Source: Streptomyces rapamycinicus NRRL 5491
Lineage (GTDB): Bacteria > Actinomycetota > Actinomycetes > Streptomycetales > Streptomycetaceae
Direction of reading: 5' to 3'
Length of the DNA: 64,000 nt
Assembly (NCBI RefSeq): GCF_024298965.1
Contig: NZ_CP085193.1
Location: 4,278,001 to 4,342,000 of the forward strand
The position numbers were made by a program, and so were the translations under genes. Under the pieces are notes generated by a model that searched no databases, was not told the origin of the DNA, and saw only the letters and a list, made by a program, of their open reading frames with translations. Shown one piece after another: positions 16,980 to 24,194 of the stretch. Every line of letters begins with the position of its first letter. Within the stretch, counting starts at the first letter, position 1.

Positions 16980-17007
16980 CGAGGGCTTCTCTTCGGGGAA
17001 GCCCTCG
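16980..17007. terminator. Hairpin immediately before the CebR-like operator
   Basis: Ten-bp perfect arms CGAGGGCTTC (16980-16989) and GAAGCCCTCG (16998-17007) with an 8-nt loop. It probably ended a transcript that once came from upstream; no intact gene now leads into it. Confidence 0.5.
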
Positions 17008-17010
17008 GCT

Positions 17011-17024
17011 TGGGAGCGCTCCCA
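17011..17024. promoter_or_regulatory. CebR-type operator
   Basis: TGGGAGCGCTCCCA is a perfect 14-bp palindrome, identical to the consensus bound by the LacI-family cellulose-utilisation repressor CebR in Streptomyces. It stands directly before a truncated lytic polysaccharide monooxygenase gene, the sort of gene CebR controls. Confidence 0.85.
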
Positions 17025-17035
17025 CCACTCTCTCC

Positions 17036-17563
17036 CACTCCCCCTCGGAGCGCTGGGGCGACGACTTCCAGAATCCCGAGATGGCGCAGTTGGACCCCAT
17101 GTGCTGGCAGGCGTGGCAGGACAACCCGAACGCCATGTGGAACTGGAACGGGCTGTACCGCAACGGCTCGGCCGGCAATTTCCCCGCGGTGATCCCCGAT
17201 GGGCAGCTGTGCAGCGGTGGCCACACCGAGGGTGGCCGCTACAACTCGCTGGACACGCCGGGCGCCTGGAAGACGACGAACATCGGCAGCAAGTTCACCG
17301 TGAAGCTGTACGACCAGGCCAGCCACGGCGCGGACTATTTCAAGGTCTATGTGAGCCGGCAGGGGTACGACCCCACCACCCAGCCGCTGAAGTGGAGTGA
17401 CCTGCAACTGGTCACCACGACCGGCAAGTACGCCCCCAGCCAGAACTACTCGATCGACGTCAGCACCTCCGGCTACACCGGCCGCCACGTCGTCTACACG
17501 ATCTGGCAGGCGTCGCACATGGACCAGACGTACTTCCTGTGCAGTGACGTGAACTTCGGCTGA
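17036..17563 (+). pseudogene. Truncated AA10 lytic polysaccharide monooxygenase
   Basis: The frame ending at 17563 encodes the middle and end of a bacterial AA10 copper monooxygenase: DPMCWQAWQDNPNAMWNWNG, then DGQLCSGGHTEGGRY, SHGADYFKVYVSRQG, and HVVYTIWQASHMDQTYF ending LCSDVNFG. The second copper histidine (SHGADY) and the cysteines are present. The signal peptide and the N-terminal histidine, first ligand of the histidine brace, are missing. Translation upstream of ~17036 is unrelated low-complexity sequence. Only ~10 bp separate the CebR operator from the coding remnant, where a promoter, ribosome site and ~100 codons should be. GAGCGCT occurs at both edges, so deletion between short repeats is likely. 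Confidence 0.8.
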
Positions 17564-17602
17564 GCCGCACCCCACAGCACAGCCCAGGCACCCGCACCAC
17601 GG

Positions 17603-17631
17603 CCCCGCCGGATGTTGCCCCTCCGGCGGGG
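17603..17631. terminator. Bidirectional terminator hairpin
   Basis: CCCCGCCGGA (17603-17612) pairs with TCCGGCGGGG (17622-17631) around a 9-nt loop. It lies between the LPMO remnant and the convergent beta-family gene, whose stop codon starts at the next base. Confidence 0.8.
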
Positions 17632-18726
17632 TTACTTCCTATGGGGCAACTGCCGTGCCACGTAGTTCATGTGCTGGAGATGGCCCACCTGGATCCACTT
17701 CTCGGCGTTGCCCGAGCCGGCCGACCCGTCGCCGTGGGCGCAGGTGTGCAGCCAGCGTTCACCGTCGCTGGAGGTGGTGTCCTCAATGCCGCGGAAGGCG
17801 TCGTACGTGACTGTGCGCCGAGCCATGGCACGAACACGGTCGGCACGGTCGGGGCCCCTGAGGGGCGCCCGGGCGATGAGGAAGTCGTACGGTGCGGTGT
17901 AGCGAAGCAGACCATAAGGCGGGCCGTAGGGGCGGGCGGAGATGTTCGCGCTGTGCGCGTGTTCCACGGAGTAGTCGCCGTAGAGCAACGGGCCCGGGAG
18001 TTCCTGGCGGGCGGCGCGGACCGTTTGGTGGATCTGCCAGTCGTGGCGTTCCGCGACGCGCGTCGGTCGCACCTCCAGGTGCTCCCGGTCGCGGGGGAAG
18101 GCCCCCGCGGTGAGGACGACCGTGGGCCAGGGAACCAGGGCACCGAGGACGTCGACACCGACAAGGGCGAGTTTGGTCGCTTCGACGGCATCCGTGACCA
18201 TGCCGACGTCCAGAATGAGGTCGAGCTGGGCCGGAGGGAGGCAGAGCCGGGCGATCAGGGTCAGCAGGTCGGTGGAGCTCGGTTCGTCTCGCGCGGCGTC
18301 CAGCAATACGCGTATGCCGATGCCTCGTCCGCTGAGGAAGGCCAGATCGGCGGCGTAGCGCTGGAGGGTCGGGGCTCGTTCCGGGCCGGTGACCAGGCGT
18401 AGCTCGCTTCTGGTCGCCACGTGCCACAACCCGATGGCGGACGCCTCGACGTGCCGCTCGATATGGACGGGGTCCACCCAGCCGGGGAGCCCGTCCATCG
18501 CCCGGATGAGGTTGTCCATGCGTGTGGTGAACCAGCGGCCCAGTTCCGGCGAGTCGGTGTCCGGGTCCGTCTCGGGGCACGCCCCTCTGGTGCGTTCCGG
18601 CCCGACGCGGGGGACGACCGTCCACAGCGGCGCGACGCGTCGTCGTACATCCGGCTCCAGGCTCGCGTAGGCGTCCCATGCGCTCCGGCGCGTCGGCAGT
18701 ACGGGTACATAGCTCGGCTCGACCAT
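17632..18726 (-). CDS. T4 beta-family protein
   Basis: A 364-residue protein of the beta family (PF14350 type, named after phage T4 beta protein). It opens YVPVLPTRRSAWDAYASL with RVAPLWTVVP, the usual start, and the body has alternating strands and helices (RGIGIRVLLDA, LDLILDVGMV, PWPTVVLTAGAFP) suggesting a TIM-barrel-like fold, then a WQIHQTVR segment and the ending HLQHMNYVARQL. Relatives often occur in accessory loci with defence-like genes; the biochemical role is unknown to me. It diverges from the 90-residue/DUF6879 cassette across ~300 bp. Confidence 0.7.
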   Translation of the reverse strand: MVEPSYVPVLPTRRSAWDAYASLEPDVRRRVAPLWTVVPRVGPERTRGACPETDPDTDSPELGRWFTTRMDNLIRAMDGLPGWVDPVHIERHVEASAIGLWHVATRSELRLVTGPERAPTLQRYAADLAFLSGRGIGIRVLLDAARDEPSSTDLLTLIARLCLPPAQLDLILDVGMVTDAVEATKLALVGVDVLGALVPWPTVVLTAGAFPRDREHLEVRPTRVAERHDWQIHQTVRAARQELPGPLLYGDYSVEHAHSANISARPYGPPYGLLRYTAPYDFLIARAPLRGPDRADRVRAMARRTVTYDAFRGIEDTTSSDGERWLHTCAHGDGSAGSGNAEKWIQVGHLQHMNYVARQLPHRK

Positions 18727-18945
18727 CGCGGATCCCCCCCTTGGCCCCGCTGAATCGCTCCTGGTTGAAGCGTGAAGAGGGATGCCTGGTGGCGAAAGAG
18801 GGCAATTCCGGCCAGTGATCGCCCATGGCTTATGGGGTGGTCGGCGCGGGAGGTTCTGGTGAGGTGCCTGATTTCGGTACGGCGGCTCTTCGCATGTGGG
18901 TGGCCGAAATGGAGTCGGCGTAACGAGCCCTCCATGCCGAAATCA

Positions 18946-18974
18946 TTGCTCTCCGTGACCAATCTACCTACAAT
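18946..18974 (+). promoter_or_regulatory. Promoter of the DUF6879 cassette, copy 2
   Basis: TTGCTC (18946-18951), 17 bp, then TACAAT (18969-18974) form a good HrdB-type promoter. Transcription would start near 18981, about 50 nt before the ATG at 19032. The rest of the ~300-bp divergent region (18727-19031) shows no other clear element. Confidence 0.5.
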
Positions 18975-19031
18975 CCGTTGTCATCCTGTGCTGTCACGGC
19001 GTCAGACAGGAAGGTCGACAGGGAGGCGAAG

Positions 19032-19304
19032 ATGGCTCGCAGTTCATGGGATGCGGATCCGTCCGCATCGTTCGTGCGCCGGTTAGGCAAGTCACCGAGC
19101 GATCTCGGGACCACCAATGATTACAACGATTGCCCCGATATCTGGCAGCTCGACAACGGTGATATCGCGGTGATCGGGCGCGACCTCACCGACGCGTACC
19201 GGTCGCGCCTCCCGGGGGAGGTACGCATCGCCGCGGATGAGCGGCTGGTCGTCATTCCCGGGATTACTCTCAGTGCGGCGAAGCCGGAGATTCCGGATGC
19301 TTAG
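19032..19304 (+). CDS. 90-residue-class partner protein of DUF6879 genes (copy 2)
   Basis: A 90-residue protein, paralogous to the product of 7728-7997, with the [11 protein letters not shown] core unchanged and more than half of all residues shared. GGGAGG precedes the ATG. The frame could extend to 18978, but the shorter start has the ribosome site and matches copy 1. The end overlaps the DUF6879 start in the arrangement ATGCTTAG, the same 8-nt geometry as copy 1. Cytoplasmic, function unknown; the conserved pairing implies it works with the DUF6879 module. Confidence 0.85.
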   Translation: MARSSWDADPSASFVRRLGKSPSDLGTTNDYNDCPDIWQLDNGDIAVIGRDLTDAYRSRLPGEVRIAADERLVVIPGITLSAAKPEIPDA

Positions 19305-19923
19305 CGTTGATCTTCCCAGGCTGGATACCTCACTGGGTGAGCGGCTGTCACGGGACGCCTACAGAGCCGACTTCCAGCGGCGCATGCAGGCCGTCGAGGG
19401 ACGTGACTCCTGGAAGCTGGAGAGGCAACAGCATTTTCAGGAGCCCGAAAACAATAGCTGGAAGGCGTTCTCCCAGGGTGACTGGCGCGGCGCCCTGGAA
19501 CTGATCGAGAAACGGCGCGATGAGCTCATGACGTTCATGGGCGAGGCGACGAAGCGAAACTTCAGCCTCTATCGGGTGCGGGTCGTGGAGGAACCTCTCA
19601 CTCCGTATCTCCAGTGGGAGCTGAACATGTTGCGGCTGCGGGCGGAGTGCGGTGAGCGGATCAGAGTGGCCGGGCCTGAGCAGATCAGAGGGTTCGAGGA
19701 AGACGGGCCGCTTCCGGAGCTCGTTTCGCTGGGTGGGCTGACGTTGTACAAGGTCATCTACGACAGCCGGGGGATGAGCGACGGAGCGCTGCGATTCGTT
19801 GATCCGGATGTACTGAGCCCATGGGAGGATTTCATCAAGGGGCTTTTTGACGCCGGGGAAGAGATGGCGTCCTACTTCGAACGCGAGGTGGCCCCTTTGC
19901 CGCCCCCGGCACCCGCGGAGTAG
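19297..19923 (+). CDS. DUF6879 family protein
   Basis: A 208-residue complete DUF6879 protein. The N-terminal ~75 residues have the helical pattern also found in the nuclease fusion (LGERLSRDAYRADF, SWKLERQQHF, FSQGDWRGALELI). Next comes the conserved YRVRVVEEPLTPYLQWEL strand-helix and LRAECGERIRV, then LGGLTLYKVIYD. The C-terminus is an amphipathic helix with a proline-rich tail. The start overlaps the previous gene by 8 nt. The TAG stop at 19921 is followed, in the same frame, by 37 sense codons leading into the STAND ATPase gene, so rare readthrough would give a DUF6879-STAND fusion. Confidence 0.85.
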   Translation: MLSVDLPRLDTSLGERLSRDAYRADFQRRMQAVEGRDSWKLERQQHFQEPENNSWKAFSQGDWRGALELIEKRRDELMTFMGEATKRNFSLYRVRVVEEPLTPYLQWELNMLRLRAECGERIRVAGPEQIRGFEEDGPLPELVSLGGLTLYKVIYDSRGMSDGALRFVDPDVLSPWEDFIKGLFDAGEEMASYFEREVAPLPPPAPAE

Positions 19924-20034
19924 ACGATCAACGAGGAGGGAGAGCGGGACGGCCACCGGGAGGAATCTCGGCAACCCCCACAGGCCCAGGGCCCACATGG
20001 GACGCAGTCGCGGCTTTCGGGGTCCGCGGGGGAT

Positions 20035-22389
20035 GTGGTGCAGGCCCGCGATGTGAGTGGCGGGGTGCACTTCCACGGGATGGGTCGGCACGGTACTGAC
20101 GGTGATACTCCGCGGCCGCGGCAGCTTCCGGGAGACATACGCGGATTCATCAACCGGACCAGTGAGTTGGAGCGGCTCAACGCGATTCTGACCGGAGACG
20201 GCGGGGAGCCGCTCGTCGTCTCCATTTGTGTGATCGCGGGGACGGCGGGGGCCGGTAAGACCTCGCTGGCGCTGCGCTGGGCGCATCAGGCCCAATCGCA
20301 CTTTCCCGACGGGCAGTTGTATGTGAATCTGCGCGGCTATGACCCGGGGGCGCCCGTCACCGCTCCCGAGGTGCTGCACCGTTTTCTGCTGGCGCTCGGG
20401 GTGTCGGCGGCGGCGGTTCCGGCCGATCCGGAGGCCAGTGCGGCGCTGTACCGTTCGTTGCTGGCCGGGCGGCGGATGCTGATCGTGCTCGACAACGCCG
20501 CCTCCGTGAGCCAGGTGCGTCCGCTGCTGCCGGGCACGGCGGGGTGTCTGGTGCTCGTCACCAGCCGCAGCCGGCTGTCGGGGCTGGCCGTTCGGGACGG
20601 GGCGCATCGGCTGACGCTGGGCACGCTGGCCGAGCCGGAGGCCGTAGCCCTGCTGCGTACCGTGACCGCCGGCTATCGACCCGAGGATGACGCGGAGAAA
20701 CTGGCCGAACTGGCGCGCCTGTGTGCCCGGCTGCCGCTGGCATTGCGCATCGCCGCCGAACGGGCCGCCAGCAGACCCCTGATGGGCCTTGACGAGTTGA
20801 TCAGAGACCTCCGCGACGAATCCGCCCTCTGGGAGGCTCTGACCGTGGGAGACGACGAGGAATCGGACGCGGTGCGCACGGTGTTCGCCTGGTCCTACCG
20901 GGCGCTGACCGCCGAAGCCGCGCGTTTCTTCAGGCTGCTCGGGCTGCATCCGGGGCCCGAGTTCGGGGTCTCGGCGGTCGCCGCCCTCGCCGGGGTCGGG
21001 CACAGCCGGGCGCAGCACTTGCTCGACGTCCTGGTCGGAGCGCATCTGCTGACGCAGACCGGCCCCGACCGCTTCGAGTTCCACGATCTGCTGCGCGCCT
21101 ACGCCATCGACCAGGCACAGCACGAGGAGCCCGCCGAGGCCCGCGAGGCCGCCCGGCTCCGGGCACTGGCCTGGTACCTCCACGCCGCCGATGCCGCGCG
21201 CACCCGCGTCAGCCCGGCCGAGCCGCCGGTCCAGCTCGAGGCGCCGCCCGACGGTGTCACACCGCCGGCCTTCGCGGACTACGACGAGGCGGTGCGGTGG
21301 TACGAACTGGAGCACGGCAATCTCCTGGCCGCCGCACGCGCCGCCGCCGATGCCGGTCTCGACGCGACCGCCTGGCAGCTGCCCGCTCTGCTGCGCCCTC
21401 TGCACGCGCGCTTCAACGCGTTCGAGGAGTGGTTCGCCATGGGGCACATCGGGCTGAGTGCCGCTAGGCGGGTGGGTGACCGCGCCGGGGAGGCGAGGCT
21501 TCTGGAGAGCCTGGGCATGGCCTGCCGCCAGTCGTACCGTCCGGCGGAGGCGGCGCGGTACCACGAGGGCGCCCTGGCCGTACACCGTGAGCTGGGTGAC
21601 CGGCTGGGAGAGGCGCTGTCGCTGAACGCACTCGGGCTGGTCCATGTGCGGACGCGGCAGTTGGAGGCGGCGAAGCAGAGTTTCACACAGGCGCTGGCCA
21701 TCTTCCGCGGACTCGGAGCGGCCGAGTGGGAGCCCACGCTGCTCGCCAATCTCGCCACGGTGGACTACGAGGCGGGGCGGCTCGACGAAGCCTCGGAGGT
21801 CCTTCACGAGGCGCTGACGACGCTGCGCGATCGGGGCGACAAGGGCGGTGAGGGCAACGCCCTGCGGATTCTGAGCGCTGTACGGCGCGACAGTGGCGAC
21901 ATACGGGACGCCCTGGAAACCGCCGGGAGAGCCGTCGAGATCGCCCGTCGGCATCGCAATCACGCCTGGGAGGGGTACTGGCTGCTGGACCTCGGTCTGG
22001 CCGAGCTGGCCGACGGCCGCCCCGAGGACGCCCTGGTCTCGTATCAACGAGCGGCGGTGCTCCATCGGCAGCTCGGGGACCGGTCGCGAGAAGCGCGCGC
22101 CTGGAACACCGCGGGTGAGGCGTACGGCCGACTGGGCCGGTTCGATGAGGCGGCCGCGTTCCACCGACGGGCGGCCGCGGCGCATCGCGAGCTCGACGAC
22201 CACTGGCAGTTGGCGCTCGCGCTCGACGGTCTGGCGACTGCGCTGCGCGGGTCCGGGGTGAACGGCGCGGAGGAAGATGCGCGACGGCATTGGGAGGAGG
22301 CGTCGCGCATGTTGGCCGCGTACGACGACGCGCGGGCGGTCGAGCTGCGGGGCCGGATCGACGATGCCTTGCGGACGTCCCAGCCTTGA
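20035..22389 (+). CDS. STAND NTPase with NB-ARC and TPR domains
   Basis: About 784 residues. It opens VVQARDVSGGVHFHG, a motif often seen just before NB-ARC domains in actinomycetes. The NTPase has Walker A GTAGAGKT (69-76), Walker B LIVLDNA (149-155), the LVTSRSRL sensor segment and LPLALRI. A winged-helix region (FRLLGLHPGPEFGVSAVAAL) follows, then about eight TPRs to the C-terminus. The architecture is AfsR-like without the SARP DNA-binding domain. The start is doubtful: this GTG has a poor ribosome site, and no ATG, GTG, TTG or CTG exists in frame between it and the TAG ending the DUF6879 gene. It may be made by readthrough, or its true start may have been lost. Confidence 0.85.
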   Translation: MVQARDVSGGVHFHGMGRHGTDGDTPRPRQLPGDIRGFINRTSELERLNAILTGDGGEPLVVSICVIAGTAGAGKTSLALRWAHQAQSHFPDGQLYVNLRGYDPGAPVTAPEVLHRFLLALGVSAAAVPADPEASAALYRSLLAGRRMLIVLDNAASVSQVRPLLPGTAGCLVLVTSRSRLSGLAVRDGAHRLTLGTLAEPEAVALLRTVTAGYRPEDDAEKLAELARLCARLPLALRIAAERAASRPLMGLDELIRDLRDESALWEALTVGDDEESDAVRTVFAWSYRALTAEAARFFRLLGLHPGPEFGVSAVAALAGVGHSRAQHLLDVLVGAHLLTQTGPDRFEFHDLLRAYAIDQAQHEEPAEAREAARLRALAWYLHAADAARTRVSPAEPPVQLEAPPDGVTPPAFADYDEAVRWYELEHGNLLAAARAAADAGLDATAWQLPALLRPLHARFNAFEEWFAMGHIGLSAARRVGDRAGEARLLESLGMACRQSYRPAEAARYHEGALAVHRELGDRLGEALSLNALGLVHVRTRQLEAAKQSFTQALAIFRGLGAAEWEPTLLANLATVDYEAGRLDEASEVLHEALTTLRDRGDKGGEGNALRILSAVRRDSGDIRDALETAGRAVEIARRHRNHAWEGYWLLDLGLAELADGRPEDALVSYQRAAVLHRQLGDRSREARAWNTAGEAYGRLGRFDEAAAFHRRAAAAHRELDDHWQLALALDGLATALRGSGVNGAEEDARRHWEEASRMLAAYDDARAVELRGRIDDALRTSQP

Positions 22390-22429
22390 GGCCTCACCGC
22401 GCCTCGACGTTGAGACCTTGCGGGGCCGG

Positions 22430-22891
22430 TCAGGTGAGGGGGCAGGGGAGGTCTCGGGTCCAGTGGTTGGGGGTGCACGTGACCAGGGCCAGGGAGAGGA
22501 AAGACGTGCGGCCCAGGTAGAAGCCGAAGGAGACGTCCGTGCCGTGGGTGAGGCGGGTGGTGGCCGTGGTGACCAGGCGGGCCAGGCGGGCGGTGTCGGC
22601 TTCCTGGTGGGAGAGGAAGCCGGGGGCGTGTTCGGTCAGTTCGCGGCCCAGCCAGGCCGCCGCGTCCTTCGGTTCCTCGAAGGTGGCGCGGATCAGGGTG
22701 GGGGTCTTCAGGAGCCACAGGGACGTTTCCAGTGGGGGGAGCTCCGAGTGGCGGAACGTTTCCAGGAGCGTGCGGTAGTGCTCCTCGTCCTCCGCCGTGA
22801 CGGGCGGGTGGGGGCGGTCGGGCGGGCGGCGGAGGGCCTCCCGGTCGAACAGCTCCTTCTCGCCCAGCCACGAGTACGCGTGGATGTGCAC
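22430..22891 (-). CDS. Hypothetical protein
   Basis: A 153-residue protein that I do not recognise. It opens VHIHAYSWLGEKELFDREAL, has a helical middle (HYRTLLETFRHSELPPLETSLWLLKTP), and ends with an apparently hydrophobic FGFYLGRTSFLSLALV strand. An in-frame stop lies two codons before the GTG, fixing the start. It converges with the STAND gene across 40 bp and precedes nothing obvious on its strand. Codon use is normal for the chromosome. Probably cytoplasmic. Confidence 0.6.
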   Translation of the reverse strand: MHIHAYSWLGEKELFDREALRRPPDRPHPPVTAEDEEHYRTLLETFRHSELPPLETSLWLLKTPTLIRATFEEPKDAAAWLGRELTEHAPGFLSHQEADTARLARLVTTATTRLTHGTDVSFGFYLGRTSFLSLALVTCTPNHWTRDLPCPLT

Positions 22892-22975
22892 GCGTCAGGG
22901 GTTCCCCCCGGGGGGTTCTTGGAAGGCCCCTGATGGGGTGATGTCGGTGGGGCCGCCCCGCCGGTCTGTGTTCTC

Positions 22976-23374
22976 CTACTCTGCTACGTCGATCTTTGCC
23001 ACCTCGTCGTAGAACGACAGGTGGTCCTTGATCTCCGACACCTTCTCGATCGGCTGCGGGTACGCCCACACCACGTCCGGCCGCGGCTCCGCGCCCTCGC
23101 CTGCCTGGCCGCGGTAGGTCCAGTACGCGGCCTCGCCCTTGAAGGGGCAGATGGTGTGGGTGTCGGTCGGCTCGAAGAGGGTCAGGTCCACGTCCTCCGG
23201 GGGGAGGTAGTAGCGGACCGGGAGACCGGTCTCGTGGACGAGCAGGGGGCGGGTCGACTCGGCGACTACGCGGCCGTCGATCGTGACCGTGACGTGCTGC
23301 GCGCCGCGCTCCACGTCCACGCGGTGTCCGCCGCTGGTGCCGGTGGTCTTGGGGTGGGAAGCGGGGGTGGTCAT
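22976..23374 (-). CDS. DUF427 family protein
   Basis: A 132-residue DUF427 protein: VTIDGRVVAES, LLVHETGLPVRYYLPPEDV, then HTICPFKGEAAYWTY and VWAYPQPIEKVSEIKDHLSFY. These are the usual conserved segments, and the length is normal. The family is small, soluble and of unknown biochemical role. A 16-bp sequence is exactly duplicated just upstream, in the promoter region. Confidence 0.9.
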   Translation of the reverse strand: MTTPASHPKTTGTSGGHRVDVERGAQHVTVTIDGRVVAESTRPLLVHETGLPVRYYLPPEDVDLTLFEPTDTHTICPFKGEAAYWTYRGQAGEGAEPRPDVVWAYPQPIEKVSEIKDHLSFYDEVAKIDVAE

Positions 23375-23390
23375 TTCTTCCTGGCCTCCT

Positions 23391-23422
23391 CGGTGGGTGT
23401 ATGTGTCGGTGGGTGTATGTGT
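23391..23422. repeat. Exact 16-bp tandem duplication upstream of the DUF427 gene
   Basis: CGGTGGGTGTATGTGT occurs at 23391-23406 and again at 23407-23422 without change. It lies 17-48 bp upstream of the DUF427 start codon, so it could be a duplicated operator or a recent slippage event. Confidence 0.7.
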
Positions 23423-23518
23423 ACGTGGTTCCGGGGTTCGTTCCGGGGGTTCCCGGCCGCGGTTCCCCGTGTGATACGCGTCATGTTCCTGTTTGTGGCA
23501 ACGCTCTTCGCCGCGCCC

Positions 23519-24073
23519 TCATTCCGCGGTGCGGGCCGCCTCGTCGGTCTCCCGTGGCCAGGCCCGGCCCTCCTGGCGTTCCACCTCGCGGTTGAAGCGG
23601 GTCAGGACGTCCTCGAAGCGGGCCACGTCCTCCGGGGTCCACTTCTCCAGGAGCCGGGACAGGTCGGTCTGCCTGCACGTCCGTTCCGCCGCCATGCGGT
23701 CGGCTCCCTGCGGGGTGACGCGGAGCTTGCGGGCCAGGCCGCCCTCCGGGTCCGGGATGCGTTCGGCGAGGCCTGCCCGGAGCAGCGCGCCGGTCTGGCG
23801 GTTGACGGTCGAGACGTCCAGTTGGAACGCGTCGGCCAGCTGGCCGATGGTCATCGCGCCCTCGGCGTCCAGGCGGGAGAGGAGCAGGTAGCCGGAGCGG
23901 TCCAGGCGGATGGAGGTGCACGATTCGGTGCGAGGCGAGGGGCCGGTGTCCGGCTGTGTCGTGGGGGCCTGGGGGTCCGTCGCCTGGCCCTTTCGTTCCC
24001 GGGGGGTCAGGACTGAGCACCTGGCCACCAGCATCAGCTCGCGCTCCAGCCGCTCCAGCCGACGATCCAGCAC
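23519..24073 (-). CDS. MarR family regulator
   Basis: A 184-residue winged-helix regulator. The N-terminal third is a long basic helix and a linker rich in Pro and Thr. The DNA-binding domain follows (SGYLLLSRLD, MTIGQLADAFQLDVSTVNRQ as recognition helix, GLAERIPDPEGGLARKLRVTP as wing), then a dimerisation helix. It is divergent from a large MFS transporter with two operator-like dyads between them, so it probably represses the transporter and itself. Confidence 0.85.
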   Translation of the reverse strand: MLDRRLERLERELMLVARCSVLTPRERKGQATDPQAPTTQPDTGPSPRTESCTSIRLDRSGYLLLSRLDAEGAMTIGQLADAFQLDVSTVNRQTGALLRAGLAERIPDPEGGLARKLRVTPQGADRMAAERTCRQTDLSRLLEKWTPEDVARFEDVLTRFNREVERQEGRAWPRETDEAARTAE

Positions 24074-24109
24074 GATTCCTCCTCGCCTCCCCCGCGCCCC
24101 TCAATGGAA

Positions 24110-24143
24110 GTGTGCACGATACACACCCTGTGTAGGATGCACA
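24110..24143. promoter_or_regulatory. Two tandem dyads between marR and the MFS gene
   Basis: GTGTGCACGATACACAC (24110-24126) and TGTGTAGGATGCACA (24129-24143) are imperfect palindromes sharing the TGTG-x-A half-site, spaced by one helical turn and a half. They fit binding by the adjacent MarR protein as two dimers. The MFS ribosome site TTTGGAGG lies further downstream. Confidence 0.6.
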
Positions 24144-24194
24144 TCTCTCATGCTTCCATCAATCTCCTGAACTTTCTTTGGAGGCGGCATTCGC

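Noticed and set aside
19348..22290. 980-residue minus-strand frame opposite the STAND gene
   Set aside because: It is the antisense of a verified NB-ARC-TPR gene and part of the DUF6879 gene. Its translation is Arg/Pro/Gly/Gln-rich without any family motif; long antisense frames are expected at this GC content.
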